Origin: Ruminococcaceae bacterium UBA1865
GTDB taxonomy: Bacteria > Bacillota > Clostridia > Oscillospirales > Acutalibacteraceae
Assembly (NCBI GenBank): GCA_002338255.1
Contig: DDHX01000005.1
Coordinates: 18,275 to 29,181, forward strand
Direction: 5' to 3'
Length of the DNA: 10,907 nt
This document shows, one piece after another, positions 1 through 5,300 of this stretch. The position numbers and the translations under genes were made by a program. The stretch's first letter is position 1. Every line of letters starts with the position of its first letter. The notes beneath the pieces are model-generated. The model saw only the letters and a list, made by a program, of their open reading frames with translations, did no database searches and was not told the origin of the DNA.

Positions 1-101
1 ATACCGTTCGCGAGTGTGACTTCTGTCTGAATAGTTGGATTCCCACGAGAATCAAGAATCTCCATTGCGTGAATTTGTTCAATAGCAAAACTATTTAGCA
101 T
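1..101 (-). CDS. eno: Enolase, N-terminal fragment (runs off left edge)
   Basis: Enolase converts 2-phosphoglycerate to phosphoenolpyruvate in glycolysis. Only the first 33 codons are in the window. They begin MLNSFAIEQI and contain the hallmark enolase N-terminal segment EILDSRGNPTIQTEVTL, which is enough to name the family. The ATG at 101-99 is preceded by GAAAGGGG at about 8 nt. It lies inside the end of the upstream 35-residue gene, whose TAG is at 93-91, so translation is probably coupled. The odd point is the company: an enolase as the third gene behind ric, not in a glycolytic operon. Whether it is the main enolase, a second copy or a broken one cannot be seen here. Confidence 0.85.
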   Translation of the reverse strand, partial: MLNSFAIEQIHAMEILDSRGNPTIQTEVTLANG

Positions 102-198
102 AAGTAAATCCCCTTTCTTCCAATATCTTAGTAATTTCCGGTTTATCTTCACATAATTCATAAACTGTTTTATTCAGATTGATAATATTATCTTTCAT
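91..198 (-). CDS. DUF1858-like mini-protein, 35 aa
   Basis: The 35-residue product MKDNIINLNKTVYELCEDKP... ends GFTYAK. The pattern INLNKTVYELCEDKPEITKILEERGF resembles the short helical DUF1858 domain, also found at the start of DUF438/hemerythrin-type proteins and similar in layout to the ScdA_N domain of Ric next door. The usual CxxC-like end of many DUF1858 proteins is absent; only one cysteine is present. The ATG at 198 has GGAGGT upstream at about 8 nt and overlaps the ric stop (TAA at 190-188). The gene's own end overlaps the enolase start. The tight packing and ribosome site argue that it is real. Its function is unknown; a small partner of Ric is an inference. Confidence 0.7.
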   Translation of the reverse strand: MKDNIINLNKTVYELCEDKPEITKILEERGFTYAK

Positions 199-895
199 CT
201 TCGGTTACCTCCATGTGACGGCAATGGAAGTTTTTCAGCAGAATGTTATTCTCCAGATGAATATGCCGGTGCAGGCCATTCTCAAGTTCCGGCAGCAGGG
301 CGTAGACTTTTCTGTAACTTTGACAGGCATCCGGAGGAATCGCAAAATCGCCGGTTACCTTGTGCAGTTCCGCGAGCAGTTCCCCCGCGGCCTCATGCTC
401 GTCGATAATTTCGGCAGCGAGATTTCCGATTGCCTGATTCGGAGCACCGTCCTGCGCAAGGGCGGGGAACAGCATGGTTTCTTCTTTGACGAGATGCTGT
501 TCCAGATCGGTTTTCAGTTGCCCGAACAGCCGGTAAACTTCAAACAGTTCACGGTGATTTTTTCCGTGAGCGCGGATCACGGCAAGCATCAGCCGACTGA
601 TTTCCGGCAATACCAGGCGCAGGTAATCATGGTGCGTGTCCTCAATATAAGCAGAGAGAACAGACGGGCTCATAGCAGTAAAATCAGTGCGCTCCGTGCT
701 TTCTTTTCGGTTTACCTTCTCTGCCTCCAGCAGTTCATAAAATTTCTCCGGTCGCACACCTTTTTCGGAAAGTGCTTCTGCAAGCGGTTTTTTCCCTCCG
801 CAGCAGAAATCGATACCGAGTTTTTGAAAAACCTGCAACGCATCCGGCACGGAAGCCGCCATGCCGCCGACTGTAACTTCATTTTTTATAATCAT
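188..895 (-). CDS. ric: Iron-sulfur cluster repair di-iron protein (Ric/ScdA/YtfE family)
   Basis: The 235-aa cytoplasmic protein repairs Fe-S clusters damaged by nitric oxide or oxidants. Residues 8-60 form the ScdA_N domain with the conserved GIDFCCGGK segment (Cys31-Cys32). Residues about 80-225 form a hemerythrin-like four-helix bundle rich in His and Glu suited to a di-iron site: H88/H89, H110, H114, H134 with E138/E139, H167, and H209/H211/H213 with E215. Length and order match the family. The ATG at 895 has AGGAGG at 8 nt. The gene lies 85 bp downstream of the Crp/Fnr regulator but has its own predicted FNR-type promoter in that gap. It overlaps the next small gene by 11 nt. It appears intact. 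Confidence 0.95.
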   Translation of the reverse strand: MIIKNEVTVGGMAASVPDALQVFQKLGIDFCCGGKKPLAEALSEKGVRPEKFYELLEAEKVNRKESTERTDFTAMSPSVLSAYIEDTHHDYLRLVLPEISRLMLAVIRAHGKNHRELFEVYRLFGQLKTDLEQHLVKEETMLFPALAQDGAPNQAIGNLAAEIIDEHEAAGELLAELHKVTGDFAIPPDACQSYRKVYALLPELENGLHRHIHLENNILLKNFHCRHMEVTEDER

Positions 896-927
896 AAAAA
901 ATTCCTCCTATAATTTGTTTTTGATTT

Positions 928-976
928 CGTATTTATTGTAACAGGGTGTGGGAGGAATGTATGTGATTGCAATCAA
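928..976 (-). promoter_or_regulatory. ric promoter with FNR/CRP-type box near -41.5
   Basis: Reading the minus strand, TTGATTGCAATCAC (976-963) matches the FNR consensus TTGAT-N4-ATCAA at 9 of 10 positions and contains a perfect 12-bp palindrome (964-975). A TACAAT -10 element lies at 940-935. The box centre (969.5) is 32 bp from the -10 centre, which puts it at -41.5 if transcription starts at about 928. That is the classic position for class II activation. No good -35 is needed or seen. The predicted leader to the ric ATG is about 33 nt. Confidence 0.75.
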
Positions 977-980
977 ACTT

Positions 981-1703
981 TCAGGAAGAGATTCCCGCCG
1001 ACAGTTCCAGTGCGTCATGATCGAGCACAAGGATGCTTTTATTGCTCACGGATCGGACAACCCCCTCACTTTCCAGCTGTCCCAGCTTCCGGCTCACGGT
1101 TTCGCGGGCAATTCCCAGATAATTTGCCATGCCTTCGCGGCTCAATGGAAGGCGGATCAGGATACCTTCCGGTACGGCTGCCCCGTATTTGTCAGCGAAA
1201 TCAAGGAGCAGTGCGCTGATGCGGCTGTCCACATTGCGCACTCCCATGCTTTGCAGCGCTCCCTCCATCCGCGCCATCCGCGCCTCCAACTCCTCGATGA
1301 TTTTTACCGCGATATCCGGATAGGCGTGAAGCAGCTTATGGAAATTGTCTTTGGAAAGCGAGCATGTTTTAACCGGTTCCAGCGCCTCTACGGTATAGGC
1401 TGCCGCCAGTCTGCCGAACAGGTCCCGCTCTCCGAAAAAATCTCCATCCGAAAATACATAGAGAATCTGTTCCCGGCCGTCAGGGGTTATTTTAAAAGCC
1501 TTAACGCTGCCCTCATTGATGATCACAAGGGCATCCGGACTGTCACCTTCGGCAAAAAGAGGCTCTCCCTTTTTATATTCTCCGTGGTTGATCAGAGATG
1601 CGAAATGGAGCAGTTCTTCCTGATTCAGGGACGAAAAAATCGGTACTTTATGCATGCAGAGCTTGTGCAGACATCCTTCGCTGCAGCGAGCACATTCCGC
1701 CAA
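981..1703 (-). CDS. Crp/Fnr-family transcription regulator with N-terminal Cys cluster
   Basis: The 240-aa regulator has a cyclic-nucleotide-type beta-roll at about residues 20-130, a dimer helix at about 130-158 and a C-terminal winged helix at about 160-235. The recognition helix reads ARETVSRKL, giving E201-x-x-S204-R205, the FNR-type code for TTGAT half-sites. The first 16 residues hold four cysteines (C4, C7, C11, C16) that could bind a [4Fe-4S] cluster, though the spacing C-x2-C-x3-C-x4-C differs from that of E. coli FNR. The TTG start is chosen because GGAAGGAGG lies 7-8 nt upstream and the Cys cluster follows at once. The gene has its own sigma-A-type promoter and is flanked by likely targets ric and fprA. 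The ligand (O2, NO or other) is inferred, not shown. Confidence 0.92.
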   Translation of the reverse strand: MAECARCSEGCLHKLCMHKVPIFSSLNQEELLHFASLINHGEYKKGEPLFAEGDSPDALVIINEGSVKAFKITPDGREQILYVFSDGDFFGERDLFGRLAAAYTVEALEPVKTCSLSKDNFHKLLHAYPDIAVKIIEELEARMARMEGALQSMGVRNVDSRISALLLDFADKYGAAVPEGILIRLPLSREGMANYLGIARETVSRKLGQLESEGVVRSVSNKSILVLDHDALELSAGISS

Positions 1704-1741
1704 AGCTGCCGCCTCCTTCCAGAAAAATCTTTTTCACCGTT

Positions 1742-1770
1742 ATTTTAATATTCCAAAAATTTTATGTCAA
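1742..1770 (-). promoter_or_regulatory. Sigma-A-type promoter of the Crp/Fnr gene
   Basis: On the minus strand TTGACA (1770-1765) and TAAAAT (1747-1742) are separated by exactly 17 bp. The TTG start codon lies about 32 nt beyond the expected start point near 1735. No FNR box is visible here, so the regulator looks constitutively expressed. Confidence 0.8.
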
Positions 1771-1778
1771 TATAGCGG

Positions 1779-1805
1779 AAAAAGCAGACGAACCGTCTGC
1801 TTTTT
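1779..1805 (-). terminator. Intrinsic terminator after fprA
   Basis: A perfect 12-bp stem (1779-1790 with 1794-1805) has a 3-nt loop and a core of AGCAGACG/CGTCTGCT. Read on the minus strand it ends in TTTTT and starts just 6 nt past the fprA stop. It separates fprA from the promoter of the regulator gene. Runs of A and T on both sides mean it could also work on the plus strand. Confidence 0.85.
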
Positions 1806-1811
1806 GAACAT

Positions 1812-2999
1812 TTAAAGAGCCTGTGCAAACTGCTTACCGTATTCCCTGCAAACAGCAAGCTCCATCTCATCCGGAATCCACAACGACCGGTGACCGTCGT
1901 CCACAACCCGGAAGCCGCTGTCGCCAAGCTGTTTGGTCAACTGTTTTACAACCTCGCCGCTCCAGCCGTAGCTTCCGAACGCGGCTGCACCCTTGTTTTT
2001 GAATTTCAATCCTTTCATCATTTCCAGAATGCCGCCGATTGAGAAAAGATAGCCATTGTTGATGGTAGGAGAACCGACCAGAATCGCTTTGGAACGGAAC
2101 ACCTCGGTGATAATATCGTTTTTGTCCCGTTTGGCGGCGTTCATCAGTTTAACCGTTACAGTGGAATCGGTCTCTCGGATGCCGGCCGCAATGGCTTCCG
2201 CCATTTTGCGTGTCGAGTTCCACATGGTGTCGTAAACCAACGTGATCTGGTTTTCCTGATAATTGTCAGCCCACTTCAGATACTGCTCAATGATTTGTGC
2301 AGGGTTGTCCTTCCAGATTACGCCGTGACTTGGGCAGATCATGTTCACCGGCAAGTTCAGCTCCAGGACCTCATGAATCTTTTTCGTAACAAACTGGCTG
2401 AACGGCGTCAGAATATTTGCGTAATATTTCAATGCTTCCGCAAAAAGTTCCCCTTGATCCACCTTGCTGTTATAAAGCGATTCGGTGGCGTAATGCTGAC
2501 CGAAGGCGTCGTTGCTGAACAGTATATTTTCGCCTGTCATATAGGTGAACATGGTATCGGGCCAGTGGAGCATCGGAGCCTCGACAAAAATCAGCTTGCT
2601 GTCGCCAAGATCGAGTGAATCTCCGGTCTTGACGGTAACAAAGTTCCATTCCTGATGATAATGGCCCTGAATGATCCTTGCACCGGCCGCTGTGCAGTAA
2701 ATAGGCGTGTCCGGTATTTCACGCATCAATTCAGGCAGAGCGCCGCTATGGTCAATCTCATTGTGGTTCATGATGAGATAGTCGACTTTTTTGAGGTCGA
2801 TTTCCTTCTTTAGCCGAGCAATGAACTCCTTATCAAAAGGCTGCCACACCGTGTCAATCAGCGCGGTTTTCTGATCACAAACAAGATAGGAATTGTAAGA
2901 GGAACCCTTGTGTGTAGAATATTCATTACCGTGAAATTTCTTGAGTTCCCAATCGATCTTTCCGACCCAGGTTATTTTATCCGTTAATTTTTTTCCCAT
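1812..2999 (-). CDS. fprA: A-type flavoprotein (flavodiiron O2/NO reductase, FprA/ROO)
   Basis: The 395-aa cytoplasmic enzyme reduces O2 to water or NO to N2O with electrons usually supplied by rubredoxin. Residues 1-250 form the metallo-beta-lactamase-like domain with the full di-iron ligand set: H79-x-E81-x-D83-H84, H145 (in LHWPD), D164 (in SNDAFG) and H225 (in CPSHG). Residues about 253-395 are a flavodoxin domain with the FMN phosphate loop at YDTMWNSTRKMAEAIA. Length matches two-domain flavodiiron proteins, with no fused rubredoxin or reductase. The ATG at 2999 is chosen because AGGAGG lies 7 nt upstream and the homologous sequence starts there. An FNR-box promoter precedes it, and the rubredoxin gene lies divergently about 570 bp away. 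It looks intact. O2 versus NO preference cannot be read from sequence. Confidence 0.96.
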   Translation of the reverse strand: MGKKLTDKITWVGKIDWELKKFHGNEYSTHKGSSYNSYLVCDQKTALIDTVWQPFDKEFIARLKKEIDLKKVDYLIMNHNEIDHSGALPELMREIPDTPIYCTAAGARIIQGHYHQEWNFVTVKTGDSLDLGDSKLIFVEAPMLHWPDTMFTYMTGENILFSNDAFGQHYATESLYNSKVDQGELFAEALKYYANILTPFSQFVTKKIHEVLELNLPVNMICPSHGVIWKDNPAQIIEQYLKWADNYQENQITLVYDTMWNSTRKMAEAIAAGIRETDSTVTVKLMNAAKRDKNDIITEVFRSKAILVGSPTINNGYLFSIGGILEMMKGLKFKNKGAAAFGSYGWSGEVVKQLTKQLGDSGFRVVDDGHRSLWIPDEMELAVCREYGKQFAQAL

Positions 3000-3023
3000 A
3001 TCAAAGCCTCCTGTAATCTTTAT

Positions 3024-3071
3024 GATGTTTATTATACCAATTTTTTTAGGATTTTCTATGATTTGAATCAA
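3024..3071 (-). promoter_or_regulatory. fprA promoter with FNR/CRP-type box near -40.5
   Basis: The minus strand carries TTGATTCAAATCAT (3071-3058), 9 of 10 matches to TTGAT-N4-ATCAA. A perfect TATAAT -10 lies at 3036-3031. The centre-to-centre distance is 31 bp, one less than at ric, which places the box at about -40.5. The leader to the ATG would be about 25 nt. There is no recognisable -35 hexamer, as expected for an activator-dependent promoter. Confidence 0.75.
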
Positions 3072-3311
3072 AACATGGAGAAGAAGTTATTTCAAGGATG
3101 AGGGCTACCTTCATTTTCTTTTATCTTGAATTACTGCAAGTAAAATTATTTCAAATGTGGCAAACTAAGCTCTATGATATAAATAACAGCCAAATATTAT
3201 TAAAAGATTGCTATTATCCTACTTTACTACATTGTTTGTTAGTTATATAATAAAATTATCAGATAATGTCGTAAATTTTATTTAAATATACAATTAAAAT
3301 CAAATGCCTTA
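3072..3311. other. AT-rich intergenic region
   Basis: About 240 bp between the fprA promoter and the rubredoxin side show no credible coding frame. The only signal seen is a possible plus-strand promoter, listed separately. No second FNR box was found on the rubredoxin side. Confidence 0.5.
3223..3251 (+). promoter_or_regulatory. Possible promoter reading toward rubredoxin
   Basis: TTTACT (3223-3228) and a perfect TATAAT (3246-3251) are 17 bp apart. If used, the leader before the rubredoxin ATG is about 310 nt and would cover the possible degenerate reading frame at 3312-3563. In such AT-rich DNA a chance match is quite possible. Confidence 0.4.
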
Positions 3312-3563
3312 ATGTCTGGGCAGTATCAAAAATTCTTAGAACCCATCACTATTTGCATTTGAAAAGATTTCGGTGCTTTGCGCCACGAAAGTTATGGTGT
3401 GGATTAAAATTCTGTTGCGGTGCAACCAGACGAAAACGAGAAAAAAATTAAGGCGGTTAAGGGAATGCTGACTGTGGGTTACCGCCCAGATATAACCTTT
3501 TACCATATGTCGAGAATTCACAAAAATATGGCTGTTCGAGATAATCTGTATGAATGGAGGTAG
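3312..3563 (+). pseudogene. Possible degenerate gene remnant upstream of rubredoxin
   Basis: One plus-strand frame reads MSGQYQKFLEPITICI from an ATG at 3312, then meets TGA at 3360 and TAA at 3405. It then stays open for 51 codons, ending [11 protein letters not shown] with TAG at 3561-3563. That last stop sits between the rubredoxin ribosome site and its ATG, the usual layout of adjacent operon genes. The 51-codon piece (VQPDENEKKIKAVKGMLTVG and onward) has a protein-like composition. QYQKFLEPITI faintly resembles the start of old-yellow-enzyme-type oxidoreductases, but the rest does not, so the family is not assigned. It could equally be chance open frame in an untranslated leader. Confidence 0.25.
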
Positions 3564-3567
3564 AAAC

Positions 3568-3729
3568 ATGAAAAAGTATCAGTGCATCCCCTGTGGATAC
3601 ATCTATGATCCGGAAATTGGTGATCCGGACAATGGAATCGCTCCGGATACAGCATTTGAAGACCTGCCCGATGATTGGACATGCCCAGTCTGTTTTGTAA
3701 GCAAAGATGAATTTGAAGTTATTGAATAA
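3568..3729 (+). CDS. Rubredoxin
   Basis: The 53-aa one-iron electron carrier has the two metal-binding knuckles C6-x2-C9-G-Y and C39-P-x-C42 and the core segments [26 protein letters not shown] and KDEFEVIE. Size and spacing are those of classical rubredoxins. The ATG has GGAGG at 7 nt. It most likely donates electrons to the flavodiiron protein encoded nearby on the other strand, a pairing known from clostridia, Moorella and Desulfovibrio. hcp follows after 27 nt, so the two form an operon. One oddity: the residue after Cys42 is Phe, where nearly all rubredoxins have Gly. Confidence 0.97.
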   Translation: MKKYQCIPCGYIYDPEIGDPDNGIAPDTAFEDLPDDWTCPVCFVSKDEFEVIE

Positions 3730-3756
3730 TACGATTATTTAAGGAGGTTTTCTAAT

Positions 3757-3804
3757 ATGAGTATGTTTTGCTTCCAATGTCAGGAAAAACAGACATTAAC
3801 ATAG
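3757..3804 (+). pseudogene. hcp: Hybrid-cluster protein (hcp), truncated 5' remnant
   Basis: AAGGAGG is followed at 9 nt by an ATG that starts MSMFCFQCQE, the near-invariant beginning of class I/II hybrid-cluster protein with the first two cluster cysteines (C5, C8). The frame then reads KQTLT and stops at TAG (3802-3804), where intact Hcp proteins run to about 550 residues with a further Cys pair within 10-15 residues. No other part of hcp is seen to the right. Hcp acts on NO and hydroxylamine, so the gene belongs with rubredoxin and the FNR-linked genes to the left. The break, at roughly 3787-3795, is the best candidate for the left boundary of the mobile DNA. Confidence 0.85.
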
Positions 3805-4174
3805 CTTGTGTCAATTGCCCAATTTAAATTTAGATGTAGGAAAGATTGCCAATTCTAAACATAATACAGCTCAATTGTAGATTAAGTGATCTTATGATTT
3901 TTCGATTGTGATTCGTTTTTACATTTCCTCCAAAGTGTCTTCTAATGGGACAAACTGTGCGGTCCATTTATTCAAGAACTAGGCTGCGAAATTTCGATTT
4001 AGTTGATCATGAATCTTTTGATTATAAGCGTTTCATGCCAGAAAATTTTTCGAATAATATTGTGACATGAAACACACTCCCTGCCTTCAGGAGGAATGGG
4101 ATCCTTCGTGAAGTTTGGTCCTTTGTATTTTGGACGTTTTTCGCAGTAATGACCGATTTCCCAACTTATATACT
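3805..4174. other. Stretch without a supported gene
   Basis: The 370 bp between the broken hcp and the hairpin near 4190 show no credible gene on either strand. A minus-strand frame across 3999-4256 is open but unrecognised. A second minus-strand piece ending at 3919 is interrupted by a stop at 3981-3979. If the element integrated into hcp, its attachment half-site should lie at the left end of this stretch. Confidence 0.5.
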
Positions 4175-4220
4175 CCCGCAAGGTAGGCAATCTCACATGG
4201 CCAACCTTGCGGGTATTTTT
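4175..4220 (+). terminator. Long hairpin with T-run, probable terminator
   Basis: Arms 4175-4188 and 4200-4213 (CCCGCAAGGTAGGC and GCCAACCTTGCGGG) pair at 13 of 14 positions around an 11-nt loop. On the plus strand the hairpin is followed by TATTTTT, so it should stop transcripts coming from the rubredoxin side. It also lies 12 nt past the stop of the minus-strand recombinase fragment, but on that strand there is no T-run. A recombination-related role is an alternative. Confidence 0.5.
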
Positions 4221-4224
4221 GACA

Positions 4225-5097
4225 TTATTCAGTTTTCCACGGTAATTCAGTACCATCTTTAAATTTGAATGTAACCTTCGTAGCCGAGTGAATAATTAGG
4301 CAGTCTACCGTCGCATTCCATAAATCCTCATCGAAATCGGTCAAAAGGTGTTCTTGTGCGTGAAGCGTCTGCATGAAAGCTTCGATATTTTTACGTTTAG
4401 TCTTCCGATTGGTAATCTCCGCATCAATTTCAGCGAGATATTTCTTCACGTTTTCGTACCGCATCACCAAATCGTCATACCGGCGCTGGTAGTCGACTTG
4501 ATCCAATGCCGTCTGAGCATTTTCGTTGACGGCCTGCCGCATAAGTTCCAGCACCACATCGCATTCGCTTTGAAGGGATTGCGCTTCTTTTTCGAGAGCG
4601 GTGTTATCAGTTAACTCTGCAATAATGTCCTTGTATGTGGTCAAAATGTTATCCTGGTCGGTAATCAGGCTGTTGAAGGCGTCCACAAATAGCATCTTGA
4701 GGTCCTCATCATAAAAATGCGGTGTGGAGCATTTTTCTTCGTTTTTGAACTTTGAGTTACATTGCCAGATAGTACGGCGGTATTTTGAGTTGGAATGCCA
4801 CACCTTGCTGCCGTAAACACCGCCGCAATCGCCGCAAATGATATGGCTGGAAAAACAGCTTGTGCTGCTGGTATACTGCTTTCCTTTCCGTTTCTCCAAT
4901 TCGGATTGAACGAGGTCAAATACCTCCTCCGAAACAATGGGAGAATGGCTGTTTGTTACATAATACTGTGGAACCTCGCCTTCGTTGGCTTTCCTTTTTT
5001 TGGTCAAAAAATCAACCGTGAAGCCCTTTTGCGTAATAACGTAGGTGCTGATACAAATTAACGATGCCCTTGCTGTGTTCACGGAGGAGGGGTGCAA
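4225..5097 (-). pseudogene. Large serine recombinase, C-terminal fragment (N-terminal half lost)
   Basis: Recognisable recombinase sequence starts at about residue 22 of the open frame (near 5034) with QKGFTVDFLTKKRKANEGEV, a segment normally found well inside these proteins. It continues through VPQYYVTNSHSPIVSEEVFD, the zinc ribbon (C88-x2-C91, C113, C123), a coiled coil at about residues 165-240 and a normal C-terminus at 4225. The catalytic resolvase domain, with its serine and arginines, and most of the DNA-binding recombinase domain are missing. The first 20 or so residues (TTG at 5097) are unrelated sequence, so the start is not trusted. No promoter or ribosome site is apparent. It is best read as a dead remnant of an older integration, cut where the XRE cassette side begins. 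Confidence 0.85.
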
Positions 5098-5110
5098 AAT
5101 AGGATGAGGG

Positions 5111-5254
5111 ATGCAAGCCGCTGAAAGTGCTGTCTTTAGGGCCTTTTTCGCCGCTTTTGCGATGACTGTTTTCGTTGAAACTACCTCAGAATCAGTACCG
5201 TTTCCCTATGAGAATCAATCAGCAACCTGGGGCAAAGCAAAAGTGTGCCTATGA
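5111..5254 (+). CDS. Possible small protein, 47 aa
   Basis: The frame encodes 47 residues beginning MQAAESAVFRAFFAAFAMTV, with a hydrophobic amphipathic first half and a polar tail ending GKAKVCL. A purine-rich AGGATGAGGG directly abuts the ATG, which is too close for a good ribosome site; GGAGGAGGGG lies about 20 nt further up. The stop falls inside the left arm of the strong hairpin at 5241-5295. No family is recognised. It fills the gap between the recombinase fragment and the XRE gene and may be chance. Confidence 0.25.
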   Translation: MQAAESAVFRAFFAAFAMTVFVETTSESVPFPYENQSATWGKAKVCL

Positions 5255-5295
5255 ATATCACCCTGAAGAAGACGGGTATATTCATAGGCACACTT
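5241..5295 (-). terminator. Very strong hairpin downstream of the XRE gene
   Basis: Arms 5241-5258 and 5278-5295 are a perfect 18-bp inverted repeat (AAGTGTGCCTATGAATAT). After one bulged C, a further ACCC/GGGT stem (5260-5263 with 5274-5277) closes a 10-nt loop. On the minus strand it lies 5 nt past the XRE stop and is followed by TTTGC, so it can act as that gene's terminator. The stem is longer and more perfect than terminators need, so an element-end role is also possible. Confidence 0.6.
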
Positions 5296-5300
5296 CGTGA

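Noticed and set aside
179..913. Long plus-strand open frame opposite ric
   Set aside because: It is antisense to a clearly recognised Fe-S repair gene, lacks a ribosome site and has no family features.
948..1748. 266-codon plus-strand open frame opposite the Crp/Fnr gene
   Set aside because: Shadow of the regulator; the minus strand carries the domain signatures, promoter and ribosome site.
3364..3497. Hairpins in the rubredoxin leader as a riboswitch
   Set aside because: Stems such as 3410-3429 exist, but the conserved cores of cobalamin, Moco, c-di-GMP and folate riboswitches are not recognisable.
3336..3569. Minus-strand 77-codon frame opposite the rubredoxin leader
   Set aside because: No ribosome site or family signature, and the hydrophobic composition is typical of antisense AT-rich DNA.
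3919..4011. Minus-strand text FLNKWTAQFVPLEDTLEEM before a stop
   Set aside because: Protein-like, but only 19 codons after an in-frame stop; too short to support a remnant without a search.
3999..4256. Minus-strand 85-codon frame past the first recombinase fragment
   Set aside because: It starts inside the recombinase end and reads through the 4175-4213 hairpin. The segment PIPPEGRECVSCHNI looks protein-like but no family was recognised and no ribosome site is present.
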